Part shown: piece by piece, positions 1 through 10,374 of the stretch
Layout of the letters: the number at the start of each line of letters is the position of its first letter
Numbering within the stretch: position 1 is the stretch's first letter
Source: Hyaloperonospora brassicae
Lineage: Eukaryota; Oomycota; Peronosporomycetes; Peronosporales; Peronosporaceae
Length of the DNA stretch: 64,000 nt
Direction: 5' to 3'
NCBI GenBank assembly: GCA_947650285.1
Contig: CANTFL010000034.1
Coordinates: 186,001-250,000 of the forward strand
Notes under the pieces: model-generated
Told to the model about the DNA's origin: nothing
Seen by the model: the letters and a program-made list of their open reading frames with translations, nothing else
The model's database searches: none
Program-made: the position numbers and the translations under genes

Positions 1-249
1 TGTTTATCCCTCTCACGAGGATGACGGTGCGCCTTGCAACATGCGCATCGATGAACGTTGCAAAACGTGTAGTGAGAATACACTACACATTAGGGGGGCG
101 AACAGTACATTGATTAATTCATCGTTCTGGATCTGGACGACAAATTTGATGTCATCTATGATTACCTTGGATCACAAGGTACGAGCCAATGATGAGTTGT
201 CAGTATCGATCCGTGAAGGTGAACAGCCTGTCATTCATCAGATATCCAT
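1..249 (+). pseudogene. B1 aspartic protease remnant
   Basis: The nucleotide sequence follows the second half of the B2 protease (around 31050-31250, minus strand). Shared stretches include the part matching B2 RLATGASITVEKRVVG and DLDDKFNVILGLPW. The catalytic DCGASN region lies outside the window to the left. The frame is broken by indels, so no protease could be made. Confidence 0.7.
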
Positions 250-875
250 CTGATGAACGTCATGGAGCATCCACCAGCGTGTGGATATTATGCAAGTGAG
301 TTCGATGGCCTCACTTTCGTTACGGTCGATATCAAGACTGAACTAGAATTCAATGTAGGTGATAACTGCCCTGCGGAGCAAAGTTCTGGCGGCTTTATTA
401 AAACACAGGCAGCGCCGAAGGTCCACCGCTCGAATATGTCGTGTTAAACGGGACATGAATGCACGCCTAGCGGCAGCGTCCACGGAAGAACAAACCGGTT
501 GTACAAAAGCGACAACAAGATGATCCTAGGTCCACTAAAGCGTCGACAGTAGAGGATATAGATCTCGCCGTGCTACCATGACCTGGAAGAAGATGAGATG
601 GGTGAGTCCCTACGTACTTAAGAAAAAAAACACCTAATCAGTAGTTGCTGATTATACAACTCCTCAGCATCCTGTGGAAATAAGCTCCCAGGATTTACCG
701 GAGACATTGATTGTCTTAGTTATTGACGCATCAAACGTATGCGCTTATACGCTTGATCTGATTGTGCCTTATATGTTAATTTCGGAGATCTTACATATGA
801 CGACATAAGCTACGAAACTGTTTGATACGTGATATGCGCAAGGGAAAGCTGTAGCAGATCTACATACTCGTCGCA
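250..875 (+). pseudogene. B1 protease-RT linker remnant
   Basis: Residues translated from 253-447 correspond to the B2 linker after the protease: the MNVMEHPPACGYYASEFDG start matches B2 MNILERPQACGCSASECDG. From 450 to 875 only scattered matches to the B2 linker remain, including the segment equivalent to the VNDGSSVGAYTLDLIVP region. The linker has no known catalytic role. It is frame-shifted and rich in stops. Confidence 0.55.
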
Positions 876-1660
876 ATGCACGAGAATGTGGCCGATATTC
901 GGTCTTTAACAGTATTTGCTGAAAACGAACGGGCTCTCAGCAGCTCATCGATAAAAAGTGCTTTCGCTGGTAAGAATCGAATTGAACGATTCAAGTCTCA
1001 ATCCTGGGAGTCGCTTGAGACAAATCCTTTGTTTAAGGATTATATAGAATTCTGGGACTATTCCTTGAATCAGAGCCATGCAAGTCGCTTAAGGACAAAG
1101 ACACTCGACACGAGATCGATCTCAAACCCAACTCGGAATACTATGTCATGAAGCAGTGGCCACTGCCTTGTGAACGTGTACTAGAGATCGACATGCTCTT
1201 TACCGATCGCTTTGAAGCGGGCCGTGTGAGATGATCAACTTCTCCTCACATCTATCTGACCTCCTGTGTGCGAAAGACCACCGGATATATACGGAGAGTG
1301 CCCGAATTCTCAAGTTGAATGCTGCAACAGTACCGGCACAAACGACGATACCGAGGAAGGATGTAATCGTAGAACGTATGTCAAAGAATATTACCCTCTT
1401 GTTCATGAGTTTGATAGATGGCTTCTATCCGATCCTCACGTGTAAACATTACATCTCGTGCACAAAAGGTAAAATAATTGCAGTGGTATTCTCTATCGTG
1501 GCTAGTAGTGTCATGAGATATACGCAATTACTTACTCACATTGAACAGATGCATGACAAATCTGTTAAAATCCGTTCAAAAATTCGCATCGAATTACTTC
1601 GACAATGTGTTTGTCCATTGCGAGGCTATAAACGGAAAAGAGGACGTGGACGTTCGTGAA
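876..1660 (+). pseudogene. B1 pre-RT and reverse transcriptase remnant
   Basis: 876-1151 matches the B2 pre-RT segment (VADIRSLTVFAENERALS versus VANIRSATVFAEKERVLS). 1231-1659 contains a run resembling NAATVPAQTPVSKKDVI of B2, followed by the RT SLIDGFY box. The YFDD catalytic box and the RT thumb are not recognisable. The piece ends at about 1660, and the next recognisable domain is integrase, so an internal deletion has removed RNase H. Confidence 0.65.
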
Positions 1661-1749
1661 GTAACAAGTTCATAATACTCTTAAACTTAGGAGCAACCTT
1701 TGCAAGACGTTTTAGGATCATTTCGGTCGTCCTTGGTTCTATTCACAAT

Positions 1750-2610
1750 TCACATCAGACTGATGTATTTACAGGAGTCACCAGCGACACAAACATTGTT
1801 TCATCGTTAGGATTAAAATGATTTGCGTCTGTGTAAAATTTATGAGTGTCACGATGCACCAATAAGTAAACATCGTGACCGTGAGAAGAATTACCTCACG
1901 AATAGCCAAGCCTTTTAATGGCCACGATATTCTCCGTTCGTGCGCAGGTACATTCAAGATTGAGAAGGTTGTCAGAGTTTGAAGCATGATCCTTCATATC
2001 GTACACCATTCCAGCATCTACCGGATCCGGCAAAATTTTGGGGGTCCGTTTCCTTGCACTTCGTCTTCGCTTTTCCAAAGGAGATCGCAAGAATACTATC
2101 TCTCTTTGTGCTTGTCTATCGGATCAGCAAGATGGCTCATCTTGTTGATGTCCCGGAGTCGATCATTGTAGAGGGCGCTGCTCATGTCTTCATCAAAAAG
2201 GTCTTTCAAATCCAATGACCACTTCGTGAACTCGTGACCAGTCGAGACACGCCGTGTCTGGGCGAGTTTTGGAAGTCCTTGTTCTAGTCCATTTGACACG
2301 TTTGGAGATGTCAACTTCTGACTATCCGCTAGCAGATGATCAGAAGAAAGTGACATTCTTGTTCTCCAAAATACACATCAAGGATATATTCGCTCGTTTA
2401 CGAGTTAAAGTGGGTTCGTGGCGATGGTATAATGCTCCATCAACAACTTCGTGCATGGGCCAATTTCGCATACACATTTCTTCGTGTATATCTTCCGTCA
2501 TTCGCGCATCCCCCACTTGTTTGTATGGAGCTCTAGTTGAAGGAAAGGAGGGAACAGCTGAAACCGATCTGCCTCTATCTCATCACTCGTCAAAGCTAAC
2601 GTCGACGTGA
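1750..2610 (+). pseudogene. B1 integrase remnant (arm 1)
   Basis: The sequence aligns with the B2 integrase. A zinc-finger-like part is read at 1840-1990, and the catalytic core at 1979-2218 gives MKHDPSYRTPFQHLPDPAKF, matching the segment before B2 ECWQSVSMDFVFG. A VYRISKMAHLVDVPESI run follows. The last part, around 2300-2350, corresponds to the STSDHPETDGQKER box but reads STSDYPLADDQKKV, so the conserved glutamate region is damaged. The domain is broken into several frames. Confidence 0.75.
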
Positions 2611-2619
2611 CAGATACCG

Positions 2620-3395
2620 ATGGCGATGGGGATCGACGTCAAAGGAGACAAACGCGTTGAGAGCGATGAAGTCATAATTAAGCCGGATGAAGATAAAAAT
2701 GCTGGTATATTCATCATCGCTAATAGCTATCCCAGCGAGGACGGGGACGCCCTCACCAAAAACGAAAACGACCTCTCTATAGTACGCATAAAGCGCACTG
2801 ATAAAAAGTTGAGTCATCATGGGACTTCCTGCTGGCCGAAATTAGTGGTCAAATGTCGTGCAGAATTTCATGACGGACGCGGTGGATCACAAAAAACGAG
2901 ATGCTGTCAACATGGGAGAGCAACCGTTTTTTCATTCGAAGAAAGAGATTGAGCCCTTCTATCCACGGTTACTTTACCTAGATACGCATTGGCTAATTTG
3001 TGCAGCCACAAACTGTTTCCCAAATAAATGTCCTATTTCTTGTTCTGCGCGTACCAGGAAATGAATGCACGATTGAGCTGCCACGGAGGACGCGCAAGCT
3101 TTATGTGTCTAACGTGGGGATTCTCCGCCCGTGCTGTCAATACGAGACCTCTGACGACGGTGGACATATCAACCACGCTCAAGAATGTTCGTTATATTAT
3201 TCTGTTCACGATCCAGGCGTCCAACTTGGACGTGCACCGAAGAGGTCTCCCCATGTGAAAGGTAAAAATACTAAATATATGCTGACATCTTTTCACCAAG
3301 AGATCGAACACTTGTTCGGTATTCAACTCTGCAAAACCAAAATAGGTAGTATTCTTTGCCAGATCGTCACGGCTTCTTCACATTGTCATTCATAG
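2620..3395 (+). pseudogene. B1 integrase C-terminal region: acidic linker and GPF/Y-like module (arm 1)
   Basis: 2620-2830 encodes an acidic stretch with NAGIFIIANSYPSEDGD, equivalent to B2 EAGIFSIVNYNFSEEED. Further on, LPRRTRKLYVSNVGILRP at about 3085-3145 corresponds to B2 LPRKMRTHPTFYVGRLRP, the end of the GPF/Y module. The expected order is kept but frames change several times. The antisense strand of this part lacks the coiled-coil stop seen in A and B2. Confidence 0.7.
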
Positions 3396-3403
3396 ATAGA
3401 CTC

Positions 3404-4151
3404 TTATCCCCAATATCCGCAGCCATCATGAAGATCAAGCGTTGCGCGATATATCTCATAATCATCAAGCTATTTTGACGGATAATCCGGTATGGGTATT
3501 CCCGCCTCCTCCCTATCCACTGGGGTGGAAGTGGGAAGATTTGGATAGATGTGCACGGAGGTCCACGCTTTCAAGTGGAGCGTTTCTTGATCAATAAATT
3601 CGTGAAGAGACGGAGGAAGAGGTGCCTCTTCAGGTAAAGCGGGTACCCACCTCCTCAATACTGTTCATAGACTCGTTCCCATGAAACTGTTGATACACTT
3701 GGCCTCTTCGGGAAGCACAATGAAGACCACCCAATTATTCATTAGGGTCATAGGAAAACAAATGACCAATAGTTTTCTGAGCAAGTGAAAAGTAATAATC
3801 CCTTCGTACGTCTCAGAAAATATTCGCGCCATCGAAAAGGATATAGCTGGGTAGGGAGGAAAGATCACATTCTTCTATAAAACGATGATAGATCTCGCCC
3901 CATGAGATACATAGAAAGCCTGTATATGCACAAAACGGACGCACTTTATACCTCTCACCGTCTGAATTACGACCATTATACCGGATACAAGTTGCATCAA
4001 GGGTTTTGAACGAGGTATCGCGACCAATGCATTTGACATTCAAAATATATGCATTTGACGGTTGGGATGATGCGTGTATCTTCACGGGTGTTGTGGCTTT
4101 TGTAATGGATTGGACCTGATTTTGAAATCGGCGATGAAAACCCTGAACCAC
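3404..4151 (-). pseudogene. B1 antisense accessory gene remnant (arm 1 copy)
   Basis: On the minus strand three overlapping frames make one broken gene that converges with pol. The N-terminal part (4151-3813) reads through a segment with IGRDTSFKTLDATCIRYNGR, then a cysteine-containing patch. A middle part follows in another frame, and the last part (3658-3470) is proline-rich with LPEEAPLPPS. This copy has a TAG at about 3470 where arm 2 reads AAG, and the ancestral stop is at 3404-3406. The N-terminal part resembles the B2 antisense product (GREGWLKKLEAIRLRFEIRT). Function unknown. The C-terminal part overlaps the sense chromodomain. Confidence 0.6.
3557..3760 (+). pseudogene. B1 pol chromodomain remnant
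   Basis: The plus-strand frame from 3557 reads GGPRFQVERFLINKFVKRRR, then KRCLF, an in-frame TAA at 3635-3637 and SGYPPP. This is the pattern of an oomycete Gypsy chromodomain (HVE-L-L...YLV-W-GYPP). Such a domain at the end of integrase is thought to guide insertion toward particular chromatin. It lies opposite the antisense gene 3404-4151. Confidence 0.6.
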
Positions 4152-5788
4152 TCACTGTGCCGATATGCCGGCTTTTGGATTGGGTACCTCGGCGCCATGT
4201 ACATTTTGACTTAACTTGTGTACTTGTCGGCTGCTAAATCACACTAATCGCAAGACTTGAAGTGAGGGAGTACCGGTAGATATTGAGAGAGGAGGACCAG
4301 AGGCTCCAATTGGATGATATTCGCCCATGGGAAATTTAGTGACTTTTTATACAATGAGTCAACAATGGATGAATATATTATTTACCATGGAAACATATCG
4401 CCCCTGGTCTATTCGTCGGTCATCTCATATATATAAACCACTCGGACTTAGTTTTTTATGACATCGGTACGGGGCGGTCGCGTCTGAAAAAGGATCGCTG
4501 GGGGGTGTTACACAAGGTAAGATTACAGGTCAAATACTTCTTGGAGTTATGTTTGAACTTGTACTTCCAACGCGACTGATTTAAACGGGAAGGAAAGGTG
4601 TAATCCTTTTTGTGCCAGGCGGGTATACTTAAATCGTTTTCTAAAGCACCGTGATGATGGGACGCGTAAATCGCGAGTTAAGGAGTATTTGATATAATCC
4701 TACATTTCAATTCCTTACTTAATTATCGTTTTATGCACTAAATCATTAATTTGAACAAATCAGAAGAACCTTGACCTTGATAAACGAGGTAAACCAGCGA
4801 CAGACAGGGAATTATTATGAGAGGACTAGGCCATTGATGACGAACAGGGACTACCATCGAGAAGCCGAGGCCTACCCCTAGTACCGGAATGGTCGATGAA
4901 GGACAGTGATCGACTGCTTTCAGTGCCGTTAAGGTTTGCCTTATTGAATATTTCTACTTGACTGGTTCTGCTAGTTTTTCTCATCCAAGGGTAGCGTCGT
5001 CTCTGCTTTAATAATTCTTTATATTTTAATTCGTCTGGTGTGCTGGCACTTTTTCATATTATTTGCTCTTCGGGCCCACCACTTTCAATAAAGCACATCA
5101 CTACACATCTTCATAAATAGAGATGTGTAGATATCTCGACAGAGCAGCAGCCATTGATCGACTGCTGCTTAGACTTTACAGTTGAATGGAGCATTCGATC
5201 CGTATATAGCTTCTTAGCTTTAGGGCGAATCGGAGAGACGGAGGCGACGACACAAAAGACTCGTAGTGGTGACTATCTTAGTGATGCTGAGTGCTAGGAG
5301 ATGTTCATGCCTTCTGATGGATTTAATGGCTTGCCTCTTGGACCGGTCAAGTGCGCTAACGCGAGTGCAATGTTAATGGTCGAGGTAGCGGCACTAGTCC
5401 CCCTGATGTTATGGATGAATCGAGTCGGAGTCACCGGAGTCGAAGCGATCGAGGGATTCTAAGGAATTAATATAGTAGATGCCTCAATTCGGAAATACCA
5501 GATTCGAAGCGATCGAAGTGTTTGCAAAGACTGCGATATCATTGTCCTGTTGATATCACAGAGTTGAAAACAATTAAACATGCTGCATCTCGTTAAAAAG
5601 AAAATTGTGGATGCCATCACAGATAAATTAAATTTGTTTTTTGTGATAAAGACTGATCATAATCTTCGTCTTCTTGTTCTTGTCGTTGAAACACCTAGAC
5701 ATGATGTTGATCATTCTAAGAGTAAAACAAATTATAGCCGTTTCATCGATGTCTTAAATGTTTAAATGGTACAAAAATAATTTTAATT
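4084..5788. other. Spacer between inverted arms, with a candidate 3' LTR start of B1 at 4506
   Basis: 4084-4505 looks like the B1 3' untranslated region. A G-rich tract just before 4506 followed by TGTTACAC is a credible polypurine tract and LTR start. I cannot place the LTR end: no matching 5' LTR lies in the window. An AATAAA-like polyadenylation signal (tcaataaagc) occurs at about 5087, and a short inverted repeat around ctacacat/atgtgtag at 5102-5130. A 61-codon frame at 5580-5765 is not recognised. No other gene is evident. Confidence 0.4.
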
Positions 5789-6469
5789 GTGAAGATACAC
5801 CATCATCCCAACCGTCGAATGCATATATTTTGAATGTCAAATGCATTGGTCGCGATACCTTGTTCAAAACCCTTGATGCAACTTGTATCCGGTATAATGG
5901 TCGTACTTCAGACGGTGAGAGGTATAAAGTGCGTCCGTTTTGTGCATATACATGCTTTCTATGTATCTCATGGGGCGAGATCTATCATCGTTTTATAGAA
6001 GAATGTAATCTTTCCTCCCTACCCAGCCATATCCTTTTCGATGGCGCGAATATTTTCTGAGACGTACGAAGGGATTATTACTTTTCACTTGCTCAGAAAA
6101 CTACTGGTCATTTGTTTTCCTATGACCCTAATGAATAATTGGGTGGTCTTCATTGTGCTTCTCGAAGAGGCCAAGTGTATCAACAGTTTCATGGGAACGA
6201 GTCTATGAACAGTATTGAGGAGGTGGGTACCCGCTTTACCTGAAGAGGCACCTCTTCCTCCGGCTCTTCACGAATTTATTAATCAAGAAACGCTCCACTT
6301 GAAAGCGTGGACCTCCGTGCACATCTATCCAAATCTTCCCACTTCCACCCCAGTGAATAGGGAGGAGGCGGGAATACCCATACCGGATTATCCGTCAAAA
6401 AAGCTTGATGATTATGAGATGTATCGCGCAACGCTTGATCTTCATGATGGCTGCGGATATTGGGGATAA
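5758..6469 (+). pseudogene. B1-type antisense accessory gene (arm 2 copy)
   Basis: The plus strand carries the better preserved copy of the antisense gene. 5758-6060 is open and includes IGRDTLFKTLDATCIRYNGR plus a cysteine-containing patch (about residues 60-72). After a frame change the segment 6215-6469 is open to a TAA, with LPEEAPLPPALHEF and a C-terminus GCGYWG. Nothing catalytic is recognisable. The end is truncated relative to arm 1 because the repeat stops at 5789. It overlaps the minus-strand chromodomain remnant. Confidence 0.6.
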
Positions 6470-6477
6470 GAGTCTAT

Positions 6478-7253
6478 CTATGAATGACAATGTGAAGAAG
6501 CCGTGACGATCTGGCAAAGAATACTACCTATTTTGGTTTTGCAGAGTTGAATACCGAACAAGTGTTCGATCTCTTGGTGAAAAGATGTCAGCATATATTT
6601 AGTATTTTTACCTTTCACATGGGGAGACCTCTTCGCTGCACGTCCAAGTTGGACACCTGGATCGTGAACAGAATAATATGGCGAACATTCTTGAGCATGG
6701 TTGATATGTCCACCGTCGTCAGAGGTCTCGTATTGACAGCACGGGCGGAGAATCCCCACGTTAGACACATAAAGCTTGCGCGTCCTCCGTGGCAGCTCAA
6801 TCGTGCATTAATTTCCTGGTACGCGCAGAACAAGAAATAGGACATTTATTTGGGAAACAGTTTGTGGCTGCACAAATTAGCCACTGCGTATCTAGGTAAA
6901 GTAACCGTGGATAGAAGAGCTCAATCTCTTTCTTCGAATGAAAAAACGTTTGCTCTCTCGTGTTGACAGCATCTCGTTTTTTGTGATCCACCGCGTCCGT
7001 CATGAATTTCTGCACGACATTTGACCACTAATTTCGGCCAGCAGAAAGTCCCATGATGACTTAACTTTTTATCAGTGCGCTTTATGCGTACTATAGAGAG
7101 GTCGTTTTCGTTTTTGGTGAGGGCGTCCCCGTCCTCGCTGGGATAGCTATTAGCGATGATGAATATACCAGCATTTTTATCTTCATCCGGCTTAATTATG
7201 ACTTCATCGCTCTCAACTCGTTTGTCTCCTTTGACGTCGATCCCCATCGCCAT
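6478..7253 (-). pseudogene. B1-type integrase C-terminal region (arm 2 copy)
   Basis: Minus-strand mirror of 2620-3395. It encodes the acidic linker (NAGIFIIANSYPSEDGD) followed by the GPF/Y end (VGILRPCCQYE). A few substitutions relative to arm 1 are visible, for example HGTFC instead of HGTSC. It is frame-shifted as in arm 1, so the lesions predate the duplication. Confidence 0.7.
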
Positions 7254-7262
7254 CGGTATCTG

Positions 7263-8140
7263 TCACGTCGACGTTAGCTTTGACGAGTGATGAGATAGAG
7301 GCAGATCGGTTTTAGCTGTTCCCTCCTTTCCTTCAACTAGAGCTCCATACAAACAAGTGGGGGATGCGCGAATGACGGAAGATATACACGAAGAAATGTG
7401 TATACGAAATTGGCTCATGCACGAAGTTGTTGATGGAGCATTATACCATCGCCACGAACCCACTTTAACTCGTAAACGAGCGAATATATCCTTGATGTGT
7501 ATTTTGGAGAACAAGAATGTCACTTTCTTCTGATCATCTGCTAGCGGATAGTCAGAAGTTGACATCTCCAAACGTGTCAAATGGACTAGAACAAGGACTT
7601 CCAAAACTCGCCCATACACCGCGTGTCTCGACTGGTCACGAGTTCACGTAGTGGTCATTGGATTTGAAAGACCTTTTTGATGAAGACACGAGCAGCGCCC
7701 TCTACAATGGTCGACTCCGGGACATCAACAAGATGAACCATCTTGCTGATCCGATAGACAAGCACAAAGAGAGATAGTATTCTTGCGATCTCCTTTGGAA
7801 AAACGAAGACGAAGTGCAAGGAAACGGACTCCCAAAATTTTGCCGGATCCGGTAGATGCTGGAATGGTGTACGGTATGAAGGATCATGCTTCAAACTCTG
7901 ACAACCTTCTCAATCTTGAATGTACCTGCGCACGAACGGAGAATATAGTGGCCATTAAAAGGCTTGGCTATTCGTGAGGTCATTCTTCTCACGGTCACGA
8001 TGTTTACTTATTGGTGCATCGTGACACTCATAAATTTTACACAGACGCAAATCATTTTAATCCTAACGATGAAACGATGTTTGTGTCGCTGGTGACTCCT
8101 GTAAATACATCAGTCTGATGTGAATTATGAATAGAACCAA
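7263..8140 (-). pseudogene. B1-type integrase remnant (arm 2 copy)
   Basis: Minus-strand mirror of the arm 1 integrase. 7894-7655 reads MKHDPSYRTPFQHLPDPAKF, then a SLHFVF core segment and a VYRISKMVHLVDVPES run. The damaged DGQ-ER box is at about 7540. It is shifted and stop-containing in the same places as arm 1. Confidence 0.72.
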
Positions 8141-8197
8141 GGACAACCGATATGATTCGGAACCGTTTAGCAAATCTTTTATTTTATGTAAAGTACA

Positions 8198-8727
8198 TGT
8201 AATGGGGTTACATGTCGAATAGTCGACTTTGGTGTGGTGCACACAAGGGATGGGATCCTCTTTAAAGTGATATTTGAACACAGTATCAATTGTTGAAGAT
8301 TGATATCTGTCAACCATTGATTACGAGATCTGATGAGAGTTTTATTTAGGACATTAGCGAGTAGGTTAATTACGTTGTTATTAGGTGTTCTTTTAGGTTA
8401 AAAGAAGAAATAAAGTTCAGCTCTCATTTTGATCCGATAGACACGTGCCTTTTTAAGACATCTTGTGATCGTTGAGGAGATAGCAACACCTTATTATGGC
8501 AGCTACTTATTGTGCACTCTGTGTGTTGATTGTATTGAATCGTTTGGTCCCGCTGGAACAGGGACCGTAAGCCCTCTGAGCTGTTTGACTCTTTGAGTCG
8601 GGTTCTCTGAACCAAACCTTACGCCCTTTGAGCTGTTTGAATCTGTGAGTGTGTTTTATTGAACCTGAAGTTGCTCGTTGAGCGTTAAGTCTTCCTCTGA
8701 CTTAAGGAGCTCTGTAGCTACGCTACA
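8198..8727 (+). repeat. A1 left LTR
   Basis: It begins TGTAATGGGG and ends GCTACA. It aligns with 15463-15937 at roughly 97% apart from one insertion of about 50 bases. The insertion comes from an extra copy of a short unit (ctttgagctgtttga...) near the 3' part, so the two LTRs differ in length (530 versus 475 bases). Confidence 0.9.
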
Positions 8728-8729
8728 CT

Positions 8730-8747
8730 TGGTAGCACTTGTAGTCA
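8730..8747 (+). promoter_or_regulatory. A1 primer binding site (likely)
   Basis: Two bases after the LTR end, the sequence TGGTAGCACTTGTAGTCA starts with the TGG expected to pair with a tRNA CCA end. The equivalent place in B2 reads TGGTAGCCCTTTGTAG, so families A and B probably use related primers. I cannot name the tRNA. Confidence 0.6.
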
Positions 8748-8786
8748 ATCTACACCTGAGTCGGTAACGACTGATCCTCTGTGAGG

Positions 8787-9935
8787 ATGGAGCAATACAC
8801 ACCCCTCTCTGAGGTTCAAAATGTCGCGCTTGAGAAGCTGATCGCGGCCGTAGGCCCTTATCATGTGGAGTGTCTAGCTGCACATTGTCCCGATATGCTC
8901 AATGCACGAGTCGAGGCCTTCATGCGATATGAAACAGCCTGCTAGAGCAAGTGTAAAACCAAGTAGCGTCGGCTATGCCGACACGCTTCGTGGTAATGCC
9001 GAATGAAGAGACTAATATTCGTCCCCTTCGGGTGGACGTCAAACATTACTCCGGGAAGGAGGGGAAAAACCTCACTCTCTGGATCTGTGAGAATGAGATG
9101 GACATGAGCTCTGGCCTTATCGCACTGGAGTACCAGCGGGTCTCGCTAGCTATCTCCAAGCTCGATGGAAGAGCTAGAGAGTGGTCTCTGACGTGTGGCA
9201 CGTCGGTCGACTTGGCGTTTCTCACATTAGATTCGCTCAAGTTAGACCTTTGGCGATTCCTCGCCGCCTAATCAGGAATATCGCGTGCGCTGCCGCTTCT
9301 TGCCTACCCGTAAGGGTAAAAATGAGTTAACGGACTGTATCCAAGAGTTGAGAACTTGGATGGCTGCTATGCAGCCTGACCCTCTCCCTGAGACAGTCGA
9401 TGTGACTGTCTTCATGGAAGGTCTTCGAAATGGCGTTGCCAGGACCGATGTTATTCGGATCCATCCCTCCTCTTTTGATGAAGCTGTTAGCATCGCTCAT
9501 TATGCTGAGCACAACTTCAAGTCGGCCAGACTTGGTTGGAACGAGTACATCCTAAGATTTGCGAGGGCAACCTCTGCAAGCACTTCGGCTTTCTGTAAGC
9601 CAGATCCGATGGATCTCAGCCATGCTGAAGATGAAGGTGAAGCGGAGCTTCATTTTGCAGAGCAACGACAGGAAGCGAGACGCTTTAATTGTGCGGAAGC
9701 ACTAAATACTTGCGTCCCACTTGTCCTTTGCGTAAGCAACGACGGAATCCTATGGGTCGAAACCCCAGCCACAACCAGAAACCTGGTATGGCACGGGGAA
9801 ACGTCGACACCCCGTAGGCGCGGGGCGCCCTACTGGGGTAGAACTGAGTTCTGTTGCTCCTCTACGAGGTAGAGTGAAACAGGGCTTAGCCATACCGAGC
9901 TCTGTGTCCGCCAGCACAGAGCGTGGATACAAGCC
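8787..9935 (+). pseudogene. A1 gag
   Basis: Gag packages the element RNA in particles. An ATG at 8787 opens a 52-codon frame that ends at TAG 8943. The capsid-like part continues at 8975-9271 (SGLIALEYQRVSLAISKLDG, LDLWRFLAA) and 9285-9660 (ELRTWMAAMQPDPLPETVDV, MDLSHAEDEGEAELH). A CCHC knuckle can be read at about 9690-9730 in another frame, but its histidine codon is replaced by TAC (CGSTKYLRPTC). The stops and frame changes are mostly shared with A2. Confidence 0.85.
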
Positions 9936-10374
9936 TGGCTTGAAAGTCGCTGAGGCGAAAGTTAAAGGCTTTAAGAAGCATTGGTCGATCCTAATCGACT
10001 CCGAAGCATCATGCGATTATGCGCGACGTCGTTCCCTTGAGGGAAGTCAGTGATATGCTGAAGCGCTCAAAGCGCATGAAGGTGATACAATCACCGTTCA
10101 TCTAGCGACTGGTAGTCGCGTCACGATGCCTAAAGTTCCGTTGAACTTAGGTGTGCTGTTTTTGGACATTGACAGCATTGAACGCTGTCTTGTCCTCGAT
10201 TTGGATTCGAGATATGATCTCATCCTAGGTACGGCTTGGCTTGAATGCCATGAGCCATGGATCGATTGGAGGTCTAAGACCTTAGGCGCAACGCGCAATG
10301 TTCCCAGCGAAGCTTTGGAGAGTCATGAACCCACCTTTGCTGGGCAAAAAAGCGCTATTGGCGCTAGCAATTGA
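9936..10374 (+). pseudogene. A1 aspartic protease
   Basis: This retroviral-type protease domain would process Gag-Pol. The catalytic motif at 9994-10011 reads IDSEAS, so the glycine of the usual D-S/T-G-A motif is replaced by glutamate. The hydrophobic flap and C-terminal box (LDLDSRYDLILGTAWLE) are preserved at 10190-10250. A TGA interrupts the frame after RRRSLEGSQ. The same E substitution occurs in A2, so both descend from an inactive protease. Confidence 0.82.

Larger units (their letters stand above)
1693..4083 (+). repeat. Arm 1 of a large inverted repeat (partner 5789-8180)
   Basis: This stretch is found again, reverse-complemented, at 5789-8180. Paired positions add up to about 9873 along the whole length (for example 1979 with 7894, and 4061 with 5812). 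In a block of about 215 bases compared directly (2620-2835 against 7040-7253) I count three differences. The outer end fades at about 1693/8180 and the inner end at about 4083/5789. The arms carry the same broken integrase, so the duplication happened after the element had decayed. Confidence 0.92.
1..4505 (+). mobile_element. Relic B1: degenerate Ty3/Gypsy (B-like) element, 5' end outside the window
   Basis: Plus-strand protein fragments appear in retrotransposon order: protease, pre-RT, RT, integrase, GPF/Y and chromodomain. Each matches the corresponding part of the better preserved element B2 at 25059-33077. The segment between RT and integrase (RT thumb and RNase H) is missing near 1660-1750. 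A purine tract ending in five or more G residues runs directly into TGTTACAC at 4506, which is a plausible polypurine tract and 3' LTR start. No frame is intact. Similarity to B2 is clear but lower than that between the A copies, so this is a related, not identical, family. Confidence 0.8.
5789..8180 (-). repeat. Arm 2 of the large inverted repeat (partner 1693-4083)
   Basis: This is the reverse complement of 1693-4083 at very high identity, with only small indels (for example one base lost near 5800). The arm contains the B1-like integrase, GPF/Y and chromodomain fragments on the minus strand and the antisense gene on the plus strand. It ends about 18 bases before the left LTR of A1. Confidence 0.92.
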
